A DNA stretch of 64,000 nt from Marinomonas sargassi (GTDB lineage: Bacteria > Pseudomonadota > Gammaproteobacteria > Pseudomonadales > Marinomonadaceae): NCBI RefSeq assembly GCF_025716875.1, contig NZ_JAOVZB010000001.1:558001-622000 (forward strand), in the 5' to 3' direction. The notes under the pieces were generated by a model, which had not been told where the DNA came from, did not search any database, and worked only from the letters and a program-made list of their open reading frames with translations. A program made the translations under genes and the position numbers. Shown here piece by piece: positions 24,377 through 33,167 of this stretch; the stretch's first letter is position 1; each line of letters begins with the position of its first letter.

Positions 24377-26407
24377 ATGTCATCATCTGTGTGGAGCGCG
24401 ACCAGCCTACCCAATTTCTCAGGTCTAGAAATCGCCAAGATTGAAACAGACCTAGAGCAACTACTAGAAGCCAACCAAAAAGGCATAGATAAGCTAGTAA
24501 AAGAAAATGCTAATCCAACATGGGCAAGCCTTGTCTTACCTTTAGACCAACTACATGATGATCTACATAACTTTTGGTCACCAATCAGCCATTTAAACTC
24601 AGTGAAGAACTCGGCCGAAATCCGCGAAGCCTATAATGCCTGCTTGCCTAAGCTTACCCAATATTACACAGAGCTTGGCCAAAACAAGGCACTGTACGAA
24701 GCTTATAAAGCCTTAGCTGAAAGCCCTGCGGCAAAAGAGTTAACACAAGCTCAAACCGAAGCGCTCACTCAAACGATTCGTGACTTTGAGCTATCCGGTG
24801 TTGGTCTAGAGGGCGAAGCTAAAAAACGCTACGGCGAAATTAGCCAGCGCCTTTCTGAGCTAGGCAGCCAATTTGGCGAAAACGTTCTTGACGCGACTCA
24901 AGCATGGAGCAAGCTAATCACAGACGAAAGTGAACTAAGCGGCTTACCAGAGTCCGCCCTTGCACAAGCAAAACAAATGGCCGAAGCCAAAGAGCAAGAA
25001 GGTTGGTTATTTACGCTCGACCTCCCTTCTTACATCCCTGTGGCGAGCTATGCAGATAATGCTGCACTAAGAGAAGAAATGTATCGTGCTTTTTCAACTC
25101 GTGCTTCAGACCAAGGGGGCGATGTGAAATTTGATAACGCACCTTTGATCGACGAAATTCTCGCCCTACGCCATGAAATGGCTGAAATTTTAGGCTTTGA
25201 AAACTACGCTGAATTGTCAGTAGCAACCAAGATGGCAGACAATGGTCAACAGATTATCGACTTCTTACAAGACCTTGCCGATAAGTCAAAACCTTCGGCA
25301 GAACAAGATCTTGAACAGCTCAAAAAATTTGCCAAAGAAGAGAATGGTGTCGATGAACTGAATGTATGGGACATCACCTACTACTCAGAAAAACTGCGTG
25401 AGCATAAGTATTCCATCTCCCAAGAAGAGTTACGCCCTTACTTCCCGATGAACAAAGTTTTGTCTGGATTGTTTCACGTGGCACAAACTTTATTTGGCAT
25501 TGAAATTCGCGAAGAAACAGAATTCGATAGTTACCATAAAGATTTACAGCTGTTCACTATCAGCAAAAATGGCACAGACATTTCTCGTTTCTACCTAGAC
25601 CCTTATGCCCGCGAAGCAAAACGTGGTGGAGCTTGGATGGACTCTTGCCGTACTCGCCGCCGTTTAAGTGATAACCAGCTTCAGCTGCCCGTCGCCTACC
25701 TAGTATGTAACTTCACACCACCAATTGGTGACAAGCCAGCTTTATTAACTCACAACGAAGTCACCACCTTGTTCCATGAGTTCGGTCATGGTTTACACCA
25801 CATGCTAACTCAAGTGGATGTTTCAGCTGTCTCAGGCATTAATGGTGTGGCTTGGGATGCTGTCGAGCTACCAAGTCAATTCATGGAAAACTGGTGTTAT
25901 GAGCCAGAAGCCTTAGCTCATATTGCAGGCCATTTTGAAACCAACGAGCCATTACCAAATGACCTGTTAGAGAAGATGCTGGCAGCGAAAAACTTCCAGT
26001 CAGGCATGCAAATGGTTCGTCAATTAGAGTTCTCTATGTTCGATTTACGCCTACATAAGGAGTATCAAGCTGGAATTTCTGTGCAAGCCTTATTGAATGA
26101 TGTGCGCAGCAATATTGCAGTGACAACACCGCCTGAATTTAACCGCTTCCAAAATAGCTTCTCGCATATTTTTGCCGGCGGCTATGCGGCAGGGTATTAC
26201 AGCTACAAATGGGCAGAAGTACTCTCTGCGGATGCTTTTTCCAAGTTTGAAGAAGAAGGCATTTTCAATGTCGATACTGGGGCTCACTTCCGTGATACCA
26301 TATTGGCAAATGGCGGGTCACGTTCGGCGGCAGAATTATTTGCCGAGTTCCGTGGTCGTGAGCCAAGTACAGACGCTTTATTACGACACAGTGGCATTGC
26401 AGCATAA
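24377..26407 (+). CDS. prlC: Oligopeptidase A (M3 family zinc metallopeptidase)
   Basis: Cytosolic oligopeptidase that degrades short peptides, including cleaved signal peptides. The 676 residues carry the zinc-binding motif FHEFGHGLHHML near residue 470 (HExxH) and the downstream glutamate in NGVAWDAVELPSQFMENW. The C-terminal FSHIFAGGYAAGYYSYKWAEVLSADAF is the usual substrate-binding end of the family. Length matches E. coli OpdA (680). ATG 24377 is the natural start. The downstream yheV-like gene is a frequent neighbour of prlC. Confidence 0.96.
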   Translation: MSSSVWSATSLPNFSGLEIAKIETDLEQLLEANQKGIDKLVKENANPTWASLVLPLDQLHDDLHNFWSPISHLNSVKNSAEIREAYNACLPKLTQYYTELGQNKALYEAYKALAESPAAKELTQAQTEALTQTIRDFELSGVGLEGEAKKRYGEISQRLSELGSQFGENVLDATQAWSKLITDESELSGLPESALAQAKQMAEAKEQEGWLFTLDLPSYIPVASYADNAALREEMYRAFSTRASDQGGDVKFDNAPLIDEILALRHEMAEILGFENYAELSVATKMADNGQQIIDFLQDLADKSKPSAEQDLEQLKKFAKEENGVDELNVWDITYYSEKLREHKYSISQEELRPYFPMNKVLSGLFHVAQTLFGIEIREETEFDSYHKDLQLFTISKNGTDISRFYLDPYAREAKRGGAWMDSCRTRRRLSDNQLQLPVAYLVCNFTPPIGDKPALLTHNEVTTLFHEFGHGLHHMLTQVDVSAVSGINGVAWDAVELPSQFMENWCYEPEALAHIAGHFETNEPLPNDLLEKMLAAKNFQSGMQMVRQLEFSMFDLRLHKEYQAGISVQALLNDVRSNIAVTTPPEFNRFQNSFSHIFAGGYAAGYYSYKWAEVLSADAFSKFEEEGIFNVDTGAHFRDTILANGGSRSAAELFAEFRGREPSTDALLRHSGIAA

Positions 26408-26441
26408 CCCTGCTGACCGATAGCTCTGTTCAAAAAACAAT

Positions 26442-26493
26442 AAGCGGCGGCTTTTTTCTAGGGTGATTTCCTTAGAGAAAACGCCGCTTTTTT
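26442..26493 (+). terminator. Terminator between prlC and the zinc-ribbon gene
   Basis: Outer stem AAGCGGCG / CGCCGCTT, with inner pairing of TTTTCTAGG with CCTTAGAGAAAA, followed by six T's. The next gene starts 12 bases later. Confidence 0.8.
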
Positions 26494-26504
26494 GAGGGTA
26501 AAAA

Positions 26505-26765
26505 ATGACAGTAAAACGTTTTATTGCTGGTGCAGTCTGCCCACGTTGTAGCGAAATGGACAAGATTCGTGCATGGCGTAGCGATGAAGAAGAAAAACAG
26601 TACCGTGAATGCATTAGCTGTGGCTATGAAGATGCACAATCCACCAAGATAGAAGCTCAATCTCCCGAGCTTCCTACTAGGGTGAATACACCACACACTT
26701 CAGAACCTGCTGCAGAAGAAATGGTGATCAACTTTATCCCTAACCCGGGAACCACAAAACATTGA
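26505..26765 (+). CDS. YheV-like putative zinc-ribbon protein (DUF2387)
   Basis: 86-residue small protein with two CxxC knuckles (CPRCSEMDKIRAWR and CISCGYED) forming a single zinc ribbon, as in YheV of E. coli, which is also encoded next to prlC. The C-terminal half is Ser/Thr/Pro-rich and not conserved. GAGGG lies 6 bases before the ATG. The function is unknown. Confidence 0.85.
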   Translation: MTVKRFIAGAVCPRCSEMDKIRAWRSDEEEKQYRECISCGYEDAQSTKIEAQSPELPTRVNTPHTSEPAAEEMVINFIPNPGTTKH

Positions 26766-26832
26766 GAGAGGTGTGAACAATAAAGAGTGGGTCACAGGCT
26801 GATGCCTGTGGACTTGTTCGTACCTTCGTTAA
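26763..26832 (+). mobile_element. Short derivative of the MITE-like element (about 70 bp)
   Basis: Left end GAGGTGTGAACAAT and right end GGACTTGTTCGTACCTTCGTT correspond to the terminal repeats of copies A and B. The middle is replaced by a hairpin, CACAGGC-TGAT-GCCTGTG. It begins at the yheV-like stop codon and precedes the GST gene. No more of the 268-bp core is present. Confidence 0.6.
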
Positions 26833-26948
26833 CCTATTCATTATACGAATAGATAGCTTCAAAAAAATTGGCTTTTTATTTTCTTCTCTTTGCTAGAAGA
26901 TGGGTGATCAAGTTTGTTATGGATCGCCTTTTCGGCAAGGAGAAGTTT

Positions 26949-27560
26949 ATGATTTTGCACGATTATCTACCTTCGGGTAACGGCTATAAAATACGTTTAC
27001 TATGCGCCTGCTTAGGCCTAAAGCCCACCTTGAAAGAATATGACATCACCAAGGGCGAAACTCGTACAGAGGAATTCTTAGCCATTAGCCCAAACGGCAA
27101 AATCCCTGTTCTTGAACTAGATAACGGTGAATGCCTAAGCGAAAGTAACGCTATTCTCCTCTACCTCGCTGAAAAATATGAATCACCTCTTCTACCTAGC
27201 AAGCCCATAGAAAAAGCAGCGGTCTATAAATGGTTGTTCTGGGAGCAATACAGTCATGAGCCGAACATCGCTTCACCTCGCTTCTGGCTTACGCACGACG
27301 CCATGGACGAATTAAAAGAGCAGATGCTACCTAATCGTATTAAAGAGGGAAATGCGGCTCTTAAGCTCATGAATGAAACCCTCGAACTCCAGACCTTCCT
27401 TGCAGGTGAAAAGATCACCCTTGCTGATATCTGCTTGTTTGCTTATACCCATGTGGCAGAGGAAGGTGGCAGCTATGATTTAGGCCAGTACCCGAATATT
27501 CTACGCTGGATTAGCACCATAGAATCCATGGACTGGTACGTGCCCATCTCCCAGCACTAA
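26949..27560 (+). CDS. Glutathione S-transferase family protein
   Basis: 203-residue GST. The start chosen is the ATG at 26949 (MILHDYLPSGNGYKI), preceded by AAGGAG; an upstream ATG at 26868 would add a hydrophobic tail absent from GSTs. The thioredoxin-like domain contains NGKIPVLELDNGECLSESNAILLYLAE, with the cis-proline and the E-S pair that binds glutathione. The helical domain has LAGEKITLADICLFAY, the N-capping/hydrophobic staple motif. The substrate is unknown. Confidence 0.9.
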   Translation: MILHDYLPSGNGYKIRLLCACLGLKPTLKEYDITKGETRTEEFLAISPNGKIPVLELDNGECLSESNAILLYLAEKYESPLLPSKPIEKAAVYKWLFWEQYSHEPNIASPRFWLTHDAMDELKEQMLPNRIKEGNAALKLMNETLELQTFLAGEKITLADICLFAYTHVAEEGGSYDLGQYPNILRWISTIESMDWYVPISQH

Positions 27561-27586
27561 AGTGACAAGAGTTAAAGAACGTAAAG

Positions 27587-28045
27587 TTAACCAAGGTCAA
27601 CTCGTACCTTGGTTAACAATGAGTTAGCAATAAAGCAATGTTCGTGGGATAAGTGATGGAGCTCTTCTAATAGCTCACGACCCGGTTCCTCTCCAACAAA
27701 AGTCACTTCTGGCTTTAACACGACCTCAGTCATCATCATTTTACCGCTCTCACCTACTGCTAAGGTGCCGATTGCTCGATCAATGTAATGATCTACTACC
27801 AGCTTTTTTCGAGAGGCGAAATCAAGGAAAAACAGCATATGACAGCTTGAGACGGAAGCTACAAAGGCTTCTTCAGGGTCGACGTTTTCAGCTATGGACA
27901 AGGGAATAGGCACAATATGGGGAGAGGAAGAAGCAGGCACGACAACGCCACCTTCAAATTGCCATTCATGGGCGCGGCTGTATTTCTTATCAATAAAGTT
28001 TTGTGAACCCCTTTCCCAAACTACCCTAGCAAAATATTCCGACAT
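27587..28045 (-). CDS. OsmC family peroxiredoxin-like protein
   Basis: 152-residue OsmC/Ohr superfamily protein. Both reactive cysteines are present: VSSCHMLFFLDFASRK near 65 and HEHCFIANSLLTKV near 135. It resembles the OsmC-related YhfA/organic-hydroperoxide group and likely detoxifies organic peroxides with thiols. It lies convergent to the GST gene and 35 bp downstream of the YjbR gene, so the two may be co-transcribed. Confidence 0.9.
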   Translation of the reverse strand: MSEYFARVVWERGSQNFIDKKYSRAHEWQFEGGVVVPASSSPHIVPIPLSIAENVDPEEAFVASVSSCHMLFFLDFASRKKLVVDHYIDRAIGTLAVGESGKMMMTEVVLKPEVTFVGEEPGRELLEELHHLSHEHCFIANSLLTKVRVDLG

Positions 28046-28080
28046 ACCAACTCCCTCTTAATGCAGCAATAAAGCAGATT

Positions 28081-28449
28081 CTATTCAGGCTGATTAAGGC
28101 CTAATTCCTTCTGCAACTTTTTCGTAAGTCCTAACGACACTAAACGATAAGACTCTTCTATGTAGTATTTAAGTGCATCATCACGTTGAGGGGAATCATC
28201 GTATTGTTGAATCCACTTCAAGCCACGAGACGCCATGTAGGGTGCTGGCTTATAACCTTCTTCCCCACTTAAAATTTGAAAGTTAAGTTCTGAGGCTTTA
28301 AAGGTAAAAGCACCTCGGCCTTCTTCCCCCCAACCTCCAATAGCAAACACTTTACCGCCCACTTTCCAGACATGCGCACCGCCCCATTGAACAACGCTGC
28401 TTGTCGCTGTCATGGCACCACAAAACTGATTGAACTCTTCATAGGTCAT
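28081..28449 (-). CDS. MmcQ/YjbR family protein
   Basis: 122-residue protein of the MmcQ/YjbR family (CyaY-like fold, annotated as DNA-binding). Family features are MTYEEFNQFCGAMTATSSVVQWGG at the N-terminus, VWKVGGKVFAIGG, and a C-terminal ESYRLVSLGLTKKLQKEL. The biological role is unclear. It probably forms a two-gene unit with the downstream osmC. Confidence 0.88.
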   Translation of the reverse strand: MTYEEFNQFCGAMTATSSVVQWGGAHVWKVGGKVFAIGGWGEEGRGAFTFKASELNFQILSGEEGYKPAPYMASRGLKWIQQYDDSPQRDDALKYYIEESYRLVSLGLTKKLQKELGLNQPE

Positions 28450-28570
28450 GTTTTCCCTCCAACACCTTCGCCCTATCTCGCTACTAAAGCTAACGGGCTT
28501 CTTTCACGCCCACCATGAGTAAAACACACTGCAGATGAACTTGCATTATGATTAAAATCGCATCATTATA

Positions 28571-28586
28571 CTGTATATATATACAG
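28571..28586 (+). promoter_or_regulatory. LexA (SOS) box
   Basis: CTGTATATATATACAG is a perfect CTGT-N8-ACAG site with the alternating AT centre preferred by gammaproteobacterial LexA. It lies 25 bases before the radical SAM gene, overlapping its likely promoter. Confidence 0.88.
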
Positions 28587-28611
28587 TATAATTTATCAAA
28601 AAGGCCATGCA

Positions 28612-29721
28612 ATGTCTCAACATAGTAGTCTAAAAATCATTCAGCAAAATGCCTTTAACTCCCCTATCAAGGGCCGTGGTACAGGTAATAATATAGCTGG
28701 ACGATTTGCTATTACTGAGGTCGAGCTGGATGAAAGCGATGAACTGATTGCCGAGTTAGAAACTTCCTCGATAGAAACCCAAGTACGCTACGAAAGAGCG
28801 AAGAGTATTATTTCCCGAAATAACTCCCCTGATGTACCTTTTAGACAATCCATTAATCCATACAAGGGATGTGAGCACGGCTGCATTTATTGCTTTGCTC
28901 GCCCTACCCACGCCTATTTGGACTTATCTCCCGGTTTAGACTTTGAAACTAAACTGGTGGCAAAAACCAATGCGCCTTTTTTATTTGAAGAGGAACTTGC
29001 CCACCCTAGCTATCGTTGTGAGCCCATTGCTTTAGGTATCAATACGGATGCTTACCAGCCAATAGAAAAGCAATTAGGTATCACCAGACAATTGCTTGAA
29101 ATCGCTCTCGCCCATCACCAACCCATATCCTTAATTACCAAGAGTACGCTGATTTTAAGAGACTTAGATTTACTTGCAGCTATGGCTGAAAAGAAGCTGG
29201 TGCACGTGGCAATAAGTGTCACCACGCTAGACAATGATTTAAAGCGTTTATTAGAACCAAGAACAGCATCGGGGAAAACTCGTCTCAAAATCATCAAGGC
29301 ACTACGCGATGCCAATATTCCCGTCACGGTTTTAGTGGCACCTGTTATCCCTTTTATCAATGATCATGAACTTGAAGCCATTGTGGCGGAATCGGCAAAG
29401 GTCGGAACACAGTCCATTCATTACATCATGCTACGCCTGCCCCACGAAGTCGCACCTTTGTTTAAAGATTGGCTGGAGCAACATTACCCAGACCGAGCCG
29501 ACCATGTATTGCAACGCATCATGGATATGCGGGGAGGAAAACTGTATGACAGTCGATTTGGCAAACGCATGACAGGAGAAGGTATTTTTGCAGACGTGAT
29601 TAACCAACGCTTTCATTTGGCACGAAGAAAGTACGGATTAGATAACCACAGATTAAGTTCACTTAATTGTAGAAACTTCTCTGTTCCCACTAAAAAAGGG
29701 GATCAAATCCCCTTATTTTAA
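28612..29721 (+). CDS. PA0069 family radical SAM protein (SPL-like)
   Basis: 369-residue radical SAM enzyme. The iron-sulfur motif is CEHGCIYCFARP (CxxxCxxC) near residue 89, preceded by FRQSINPYKGC, the family signature shared with spore photoproduct lyase-like proteins. The barrel continues with LGINTDAYQPIEKQ, ITKSTLILRDLDLL and LEPRTASGKTRL. The perfect LexA box upstream puts it in the SOS regulon, consistent with a DNA-repair role; PA0069 of Pseudomonas aeruginosa is, from memory, also LexA-controlled. The reaction is unknown. Confidence 0.92.
   Translation: MSQHSSLKIIQQNAFNSPIKGRGTGNNIAGRFAITEVELDESDELIAELETSSIETQVRYERAKSIISRNNSPDVPFRQSINPYKGCEHGCIYCFARPTHAYLDLSPGLDFETKLVAKTNAPFLFEEELAHPSYRCEPIALGINTDAYQPIEKQLGITRQLLEIALAHHQPISLITKSTLILRDLDLLAAMAEKKLVHVAISVTTLDNDLKRLLEPRTASGKTRLKIIKALRDANIPVTVLVAPVIPFINDHELEAIVAESAKVGTQSIHYIMLRLPHEVAPLFKDWLEQHYPDRADHVLQRIMDMRGGKLYDSRFGKRMTGEGIFADVINQRFHLARRKYGLDNHRLSSLNCRNFSVPTKKGDQIPLF
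29692..29719 (+). terminator. Terminator at the end of the radical SAM gene
   Basis: Stem AAGGGGAT / ATCCCCTT with loop CAA, preceded by A's and followed by ATTTT. It overlaps the last codons of the gene and could also serve the convergent lipoprotein gene. Confidence 0.75.
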
Positions 29722-29743
29722 GATTTTTCCTAGAACCTAAATA

Positions 29744-30250
29744 TTACTCAACAACGAAAGGGATAACCGGGCAGTTCACCACAATATCCGTACGCTCAAT
29801 GGTAACTAACCCCTGATCTTCGGCAATGAAAATAGCCTCTTCTGACTTAAGATCATAGGCTTGTGATGGATCTTTCCAAACCACAGCATACATGATCCAC
29901 AATGGAGAATAAGCACGGTTTTCACTCAAGTATCCTAAAGGCTCTGGCGCCGAAGGAAAAACGGTTCGATCTTGCTCTTTATTTGGAAAAGCATACACCC
30001 TTTCCAACGCTGTTTTTACGTGCGGTGGTTTGGGGTAACGAGGAATGGCATCTTTTAATCTAGGGGCATAGTTGGCGTTCATCGCTTTTGCCATCTCACG
30101 ATCAGACACATCCGTCGTAACATACAAAACGTCTTTACCTTCATACCATGCTTTTAAAACAGGAAAGCTTACTTGCTGATTTTTTGGAGCACTTGTGCAA
30201 GCACCGAGCAAAAGCGCTAACGTAATAAAGCAGATCCCTTTAAAAAACAT
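29744..30250 (-). CDS. Hypothetical lipoprotein
   Basis: 168 residues with a lipoprotein signal peptide (lipobox LLGAC, Cys18). The mature part is not assigned to a family: it contains FPVLKAWYEGKDVLYVTTDVSDREMAKAMNANYAPRL, then PPHVKTALERVYAF and a C-terminal ERTDIVVNCPVIPFV. It looks like a compact all-beta periplasmic domain. It is transcribed alone, convergent with the radical SAM gene. The 228 bp upstream hold no other supported gene. Confidence 0.75.
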   Translation of the reverse strand: MFFKGICFITLALLLGACTSAPKNQQVSFPVLKAWYEGKDVLYVTTDVSDREMAKAMNANYAPRLKDAIPRYPKPPHVKTALERVYAFPNKEQDRTVFPSAPEPLGYLSENRAYSPLWIMYAVVWKDPSQAYDLKSEEAIFIAEDQGLVTIERTDIVVNCPVIPFVVE

Positions 30251-30478
30251 ACTAACCTCTATTCTTTTTCTTTTATGGAATATAACTTATACAAAAGCGG
30301 TGAGTAATAGCAAACAAGCATTCACTTCCCAATACAAATTTCATTGACTCTCTAATGGATTCAAGTTGAGCCATTATTTTCTTAAGACAATAGGTGAGCT
30401 TAATAATTCCAATCAACTTTATATAGTGACTGATTGAAGTATCTATACGTGACATTAAAATTCAAGATAGAAGACGCA

Positions 30479-31936
30479 CTAATCGTTCAAACGAAATGCC
30501 ACCACCTCTTCCGCTCTCATTGACTTAGCGTAGTACCAGCCTTGGTGGATGTAAAAGCCTAACTCCTGCATTTTTACAGCATCTTCTTCCGTTTCAACAC
30601 CTTCGGCAATACAAATAATACCTAGCTCTTTAATCAACAAAAATACGGATTTCAAAATAGCGGTATTTTTATCCTTATCTTCAATAAAAATTTTATCCGT
30701 TTTTATCATGTCAAAACTGAATTCAGACAAATAAGACAAGCCTGAATATTCCACCCCAAAGTCATCGATAGCAAACCGAACACCATTGGTTTTGAGAATA
30801 TTCATATGCGCCTTAATGCTTTTCTTCATGGACATTAGGTTCTCGTCTTCCGTGACTTCTAAAATGATTCTCGATCTAAAGCGCTTATCTAACTTAAGTA
30901 AGCTTTTAACAAATACTTTACTTTCAAGGTGACGGCTAGAGATATTAATTTGAAAGCTATTTTCCTTAATAAAGCTATCATCGAAATTATTTTCAATTTG
31001 TTCTATCTGGATAATAGTGTGCTCTATGCTTAAGTCTAAATCTTTTATTTTATCGACACTGTCTTTTGCATTAATCCGGTCTCGGCTTCTTAAAAAAACC
31101 TCAATAGAAAAAACTTCTTGTTTTCTAACATCAATAACTGGTTGATATTCATTGTAATAATGATGATTTTTGATTTTCCTACGCAGAATGGTTCTATCTA
31201 TTGCTCTCACCCATTTCGGTATAATTAGGAAATATAAAACGATAAATAATAGAATTGAGAGGGGGATGAAAAACACACTCGGAGACGAACTATAGTCCCT
31301 TGGGCTTACGATATAGTGAATATTCCTAACGTGATCCGATTGAGCAAAAGTATCCAGCATCACTTTGCGACTATTGGTGATGCTAAAACCCAAGTCATTA
31401 AGCAGAATATCATCAAGGCTGTCGCGTTTTATAACGACATTATATTCAAAGTCGCCCTCTGATTTTTTAATCACATAGATAGGCATTTGTAACGAATTAA
31501 TAGTGTGCGGGCCTGTCATCAAAAAGCCGTCATGGGGTTTCGGCGCACGAACTAATACTCGTTCATCTTCTCCCCAAGAGTTACAGACTATCTCCCCAAC
31601 CTTGCCTTTCTTTTCCACCACACCAAACTCAATTGCGCCGGTAATGTTGAATAACTCTTTGCGCATATGAATGATGAAATCACGGTGACAAACACCTTCG
31701 TAAGTTTCGGATACATCAGATAAGTAGGAGGTAACAGAGTCTAAGTAGGTTTCCACTCGTTCAACATACAATTCTTGCTTTCTCTCATACTCTATTTCTG
31801 CTGCTTTCTGGCTCAAATCACGTTCAACGGTATAGAGTGAAACAACAACAATTAAGGTAGAAAAAACATTAAGAAGAATGGTTAGCAATGTCTTGAATAA
31901 CGGAGACATAAATGACCTTACAGCGCTGACTAGCAA
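30479..31936 (-). CDS. CSS-motif sensor / EAL c-di-GMP phosphodiesterase
   Basis: 485-residue membrane protein: transmembrane helix 1 (about 13-35), a periplasmic CSS-type domain (YEGVCHRDFI and VCNSWG, the latter replacing CSS), helix 2 near 225-245, and an EAL domain. The signature is IEVFLRSRD (EVF for EAL), but the catalytic set seems intact: Asn in INISSRHL, Glu in ILEVTEDEN, Asp-Asp in AIDDFGVEYS, Lys in IKTDKIF and Glu in AEGVETEED. Periplasmic cysteine redox state controls such proteins in E. coli. No GGDEF domain. Confidence 0.9.
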   Translation of the reverse strand: MLVSAVRSFMSPLFKTLLTILLNVFSTLIVVVSLYTVERDLSQKAAEIEYERKQELYVERVETYLDSVTSYLSDVSETYEGVCHRDFIIHMRKELFNITGAIEFGVVEKKGKVGEIVCNSWGEDERVLVRAPKPHDGFLMTGPHTINSLQMPIYVIKKSEGDFEYNVVIKRDSLDDILLNDLGFSITNSRKVMLDTFAQSDHVRNIHYIVSPRDYSSSPSVFFIPLSILLFIVLYFLIIPKWVRAIDRTILRRKIKNHHYYNEYQPVIDVRKQEVFSIEVFLRSRDRINAKDSVDKIKDLDLSIEHTIIQIEQIENNFDDSFIKENSFQINISSRHLESKVFVKSLLKLDKRFRSRIILEVTEDENLMSMKKSIKAHMNILKTNGVRFAIDDFGVEYSGLSYLSEFSFDMIKTDKIFIEDKDKNTAILKSVFLLIKELGIICIAEGVETEEDAVKMQELGFYIHQGWYYAKSMRAEEVVAFRLND

Positions 31937-32123
31937 TACACTATGTAATTGCAGTTTTTAGTAACTTTTACATTTATATCAAGATACGAAAAAAAAATAT
32001 ATTTTTTACTCCATATATTTAATATATAAAAAAAATTAATCTCCCCACCAGCTTATATAGACAAGTATCGCCTCTTAGTCTGTAAATCATTAATAAGAAT
32101 CATATTTATTTTCACAGCCCAAC

Positions 32124-32147
32124 TAGACAATTTCCTCCCTTTGTCTA
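32124..32147 (+). promoter_or_regulatory. Inverted repeat upstream of phnC, possible GntR-type operator
   Basis: TAGACAA and TTGTCTA are exact complements separated by 10 bases. A second palindrome, TATCTAGATA, lies at 32199-32208. Either could be bound by the operon's GntR/HutC regulator PhnF, but no second matching site is known here. Confidence 0.3.
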
Positions 32148-32170
32148 ATTACCCAGCCAGCAAATTTAAA

Positions 32171-32199
32171 CTGTCATTTTTTCGACTTTTTTTTGACTT
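32171..32199 (+). promoter_or_regulatory. Candidate Pho box before the phn operon
   Basis: Three PhoB half-site-like units start at 32171 (CTGTCAT, exact), 32182 (TCGACTT) and 32193 (TTGACTT), at the 11-base spacing typical of PhoB sites. Units two and three are degenerate. The site lies about 90 bases before phnC. The rest of the 348-bp gap (31937-32284) is AT-rich with no gene. Confidence 0.5.
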
Positions 32200-32284
32200 A
32201 TCTAGATAACTAAATTGTCACAATTCCTTTCTAAGATCGCTCATCAAAGTTACTTCGATATGAACGGCTGAGAGAGTAATCACA

Positions 32285-33151
32285 ATGAGCATCATTGAAA
32301 TTGATAAAGTTACTAAGCACTTTTCCAAAGAGATTCATGCGTTAAAAGATATCAGTTTAACCATCGAGAAAGGTGAAATGGTTGCGCTCATTGGATCATC
32401 TGGATCAGGTAAATCTACTCTAATGAGACATGTATCGGGCTTAACCTTAGCGGATAAAAACAGTCAGTCTGCTATCAAGGTTCTCAGCAACTCGATTCAG
32501 CAAGGTGGTAAGTTAGATCGCAATATCCGCACCTCTCGCGCGCAGATCGGTAACGTTTTTCAGCAATTTAATCTCGTTAATCGTTTAAGTGTACTAACCA
32601 ATGTGATGATAGGCGCACTTTCTCGCACCCCCAGCTATCGCAGCTTATTAGGCCACTTCACAACGGAAGAAAAACACTTGGCTTTAGAAGCACTAGAACG
32701 GGTCGGCTTAAAAAATGTGGTATTAAAAAGAGCATCTGAATTATCTGGCGGCCAGCAGCAACGTGTTGCCATTGCTCGCGCTCTCATGCAGAAAGCCGAA
32801 GTCATCCTTGCTGATGAACCTATTGCCTCACTAGATCCAGAATCCTCCCGCCTTGTTATGCAAACTCTCAAAGACATTAATGAAAAAGACGGTATTACCG
32901 TTGTTGTCACCTTGCATCAAGTCGATTACGCACAAAAGTATTGCCGCCGCGCAGTTGCCCTGAAAGACGGAGCCATTTTTTACGATGGTCAAATTCAGCA
33001 CCTAAACGACGATCTACTTGCCTCTCTTTATGGTGCTCAACATACACCAGAAGAAACGTCTACAGAGCTAGACATGAAAGATTTAAATGGAATCTTACTC
33101 GCAGAAAATGGACGCATAAACCCTAAAGAAAACCATTCACTATTAAATTAA
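32285..33151 (+). CDS. phnC: Phosphonate ABC transporter ATP-binding protein PhnC
   Basis: ATPase of the phosphonate importer, 288 residues. Walker [16 protein letters not shown] near 37, signature ELSGGQQQRVAIARAL near 155, Walker B VILADEPIASLDPES near 175 and the H-loop TLHQVDYA near 213. The segment NVFQQFNLVNRLSVLTNVMIGAL is typical of PhnC. It is the first gene of the 10.7-kb phn operon; a candidate Pho box lies upstream. The C-terminal 40 residues extend beyond the core. Confidence 0.95.
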   Translation: MSIIEIDKVTKHFSKEIHALKDISLTIEKGEMVALIGSSGSGKSTLMRHVSGLTLADKNSQSAIKVLSNSIQQGGKLDRNIRTSRAQIGNVFQQFNLVNRLSVLTNVMIGALSRTPSYRSLLGHFTTEEKHLALEALERVGLKNVVLKRASELSGGQQQRVAIARALMQKAEVILADEPIASLDPESSRLVMQTLKDINEKDGITVVVTLHQVDYAQKYCRRAVALKDGAIFYDGQIQHLNDDLLASLYGAQHTPEETSTELDMKDLNGILLAENGRINPKENHSLLN

Positions 33152-33167
33152 TTACTGGAGTTGTGTT

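Noticed and set aside
30273..30455. 60-residue minus-strand frame between the lipoprotein and EAL genes
   Set aside because: No recognisable domain or ribosome binding site; it reads like translated AT-rich intergenic DNA.
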